Positions 6,718-7,907 of a stretch of DNA of 7,907 bases are shown here, piece after piece. A model generated the notes under the pieces. That model was not told where the DNA came from and did no database searches. It was given only the letters and a program-made list of their open reading frames with translations. A program made the position numbers and the translations under genes. This DNA comes from Bacillota bacterium (GTDB lineage Bacteria > Bacillota > Desulfotomaculia > Desulfotomaculales > Desulfallaceae). Position 1 is the first letter of the stretch. Each line of letters begins with the position of its first letter. The stretch covers positions 1 through 7,907 of the forward strand of contig WQUS01000022.1 of assembly GCA_009781965.1 (NCBI GenBank). Reading direction: 5' to 3'.

Positions 6718-7907
6718 ATGGCAAAAGCTAAATTTGAGCGGACCAAACCGCACGTAAACATTGGCACCATCGGACACGTAGACCACGGCAAGACCACCTT
6801 AACCGCGGCCATCACCAGCGTGTTATCCACCGTCGGAGGCGCCACCGTCAAGAAATACGACGAAATCGACAACGCCCCGGAAGAGCGTGAGCGCGGCATC
6901 ACCATCAACACCGCCCACGTGGAATACGAAACCGAAGCCCGCCACTACGCCCACGTCGACTGCCCGGGCCACGCCGACTACATCAAAAACATGATCACCG
7001 GCGCCGCCCAAATGGACGGCTCCATCCTGGTCGTCTCAGCGGCAGACGGTCCCATGCCCCAGACCAGAGAACACATCCTGCTCTCCCGTCAGGTAGGCGT
7101 GCCCTACATCGTCGTCTACCTCAACAAAGCCGACATGGTAGACGACGCCGAACTGCTGGAACTGGTAGACATGGAAGTACGGGATCTGCTCAACATCTAC
7201 GAATTTCCCGGGGATGACACCCCCATCGTCACCGGCTCAGCCTTAAAAGCACTGGAATGCGGCTGCGGCAAACGGGAATGCGAATGGTGCAAAAGCATCT
7301 GGGAACTGATGGACGCAGTAGACGCCTACATTCCCAACCCCGAGCGTGACATAGACAAACCGTTCCTCATGCCCGTGGAAGACGTCTTCACCATCACCGG
7401 CCGGGGCACAGTAGCCACCGGACGGATTGAGCGGGGCGCCGTCAAAACCGGCGAAGAAGTAGAAATCGTCGGCCTGATGGACAAACCGCGCAAAACAGTC
7501 GTCACCGGCGTAGAAATGTTCCGCAAAATCCTGGACCGGGGCGAAGCAGGCGACAACGTAGGCTGCCTGCTGCGGGGCGTAGACCGCAAAGAAATCGAGC
7601 GCGGCCAAGTGCTGGCCAAACCGGGCAGCATCAAACCGCACACCAAATACAACGCCGAAGTATACGTTTTAACCAAAGAAGAAGGCGGCCGTCACACCCC
7701 CTTCTTTAACGGCTACCGGCCGCAATTCTACTTCCGGACCACCGACGTGACCGGGATCGTGCAACTGCCCGAAGGAGTGGAAATGGTAATGCCCGGCGAC
7801 AACATCAAAGTAGACATCGAACTGATTACCCCCATTGCCATCGAAGAAGGCCTGCGTTTTGCCATTCGTGAAGGCGGACGCACCGTGGGCGCCGGAGTGG
7901 TGACCGG
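6718..7907 (+). CDS. tuf: Translation elongation factor Tu (EF-Tu), 3' partial
   Basis: EF-Tu carries aminoacyl-tRNA to the ribosomal A site as a GTP complex. The frame from ATG 6718 is open to the right edge and gives 396 complete codons ending GAGVVT plus GG of a Gly codon; by family length only about three codons and the stop are missing. Motifs seen: G1 GHVDHGKT (19-26), G2 RGITI (59-63), G3 DCPGH (81-85), G4 NKAD (136-139) and G5 GSAL (173-176). Domain II follows (KPFLMPVEDVFTITGRGTVATGRIERG), then domain III (GGRHTPFFNGYRPQFYFRTTDVTG). Relative to E. coli EF-Tu there is an insertion of about five residues after ALE180, creating four cysteines (C181, C183, C188, C191). Codon use differs strongly from fusA, with C- and A-ending codons dominating. 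Many bacteria carry two tuf copies; this is the one in the str position. Confidence 0.98.
   Translation, partial: MAKAKFERTKPHVNIGTIGHVDHGKTTLTAAITSVLSTVGGATVKKYDEIDNAPEERERGITINTAHVEYETEARHYAHVDCPGHADYIKNMITGAAQMDGSILVVSAADGPMPQTREHILLSRQVGVPYIVVYLNKADMVDDAELLELVDMEVRDLLNIYEFPGDDTPIVTGSALKALECGCGKRECEWCKSIWELMDAVDAYIPNPERDIDKPFLMPVEDVFTITGRGTVATGRIERGAVKTGEEVEIVGLMDKPRKTVVTGVEMFRKILDRGEAGDNVGCLLRGVDRKEIERGQVLAKPGSIKPHTKYNAEVYVLTKEEGGRHTPFFNGYRPQFYFRTTDVTGIVQLPEGVEMVMPGDNIKVDIELITPIAIEEGLRFAIREGGRTVGAGVVT
7258..7290 (+). other. Cys-rich insertion in the EF-Tu G domain (CxC-x4-CxxC)
   Basis: Codons at 7258, 7264, 7279 and 7288 encode C181, C183, C188 and C191 in the segment CGCGKRECEWC. E. 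coli EF-Tu has only GDAEW between ALE and the last G-domain helix. The spacing resembles a metal-binding knuckle, but no metal is demonstrated. The frame is intact on both sides and the surrounding residues are canonical, so a sequencing error is unlikely. Confidence 0.8.

Noticed and set aside
7243..7641. Overlapping minus-strand open frames inside tuf
   Set aside because: They arise because the C-ending codon bias of tuf removes stops from the other strand. The compositions are odd (very rich in Phe/Ala or Ser/Arg) and there are no start signals.

Overview
The window is a piece of the conserved bacterial rpoBC-str chromosomal locus, read entirely on the + strand. The order is rpoC (5' end cut off by the window), a small L7Ae-family K-turn RNA-binding protein gene (ybxF/rplGB type), rpsL (S12), rpsG (S7), fusA (EF-G) and tuf (EF-Tu, cut off about three codons before its stop). 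The organism looks like an anaerobic Firmicute of the Clostridia, possibly a Peptococcaceae/Desulfotomaculum-Pelotomaculum relative. Four observations point there: the L7Ae-type gene sits between rpoC and rpsL; strong AAAGGAGG-type Shine-Dalgarno sequences precede most genes; RpoC lacks the large trigger-loop insertion of enterobacteria; and the EF-Tu carries a Cys-rich insertion that I recall from this group. The genus assignment is inference.

Layout: 1-3191 is the body of RNA polymerase beta' from about residue 95 onward, including the catalytic NADFDGD motif, bridge helix, trigger loop and second zinc site. 3192-3274 is a short spacer with a good sigma-A type promoter (TTGACT, 17 bp, extended TGa-TATCAT), so the translation genes can probably be transcribed independently of rpoBC. 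3275-4519 holds the L7Ae-like gene, rpsL and rpsG. 4535-6607 is fusA, only 15 nt after rpsG. 6608-6717 is a 110-nt spacer with possible secondary structure, followed by tuf.

Together the genes encode the core transcription enzyme and the elongation half of translation: two 30S proteins (decoding centre and mRNA exit/head), the translocase, and the aminoacyl-tRNA carrier. No mobile element, CRISPR array, tRNA, rRNA or clearly new system is visible, and no stretch over 300 bases lacks a gene. The parts worth a second look are non-coding or local. They are structured and repeated sequence in the rpsL-rpsG spacer, a motif order shared between that spacer and the fusA-tuf spacer, a CxC-x4-CxxC cluster inserted in the EF-Tu G domain, and a sharp change of codon use at tuf.
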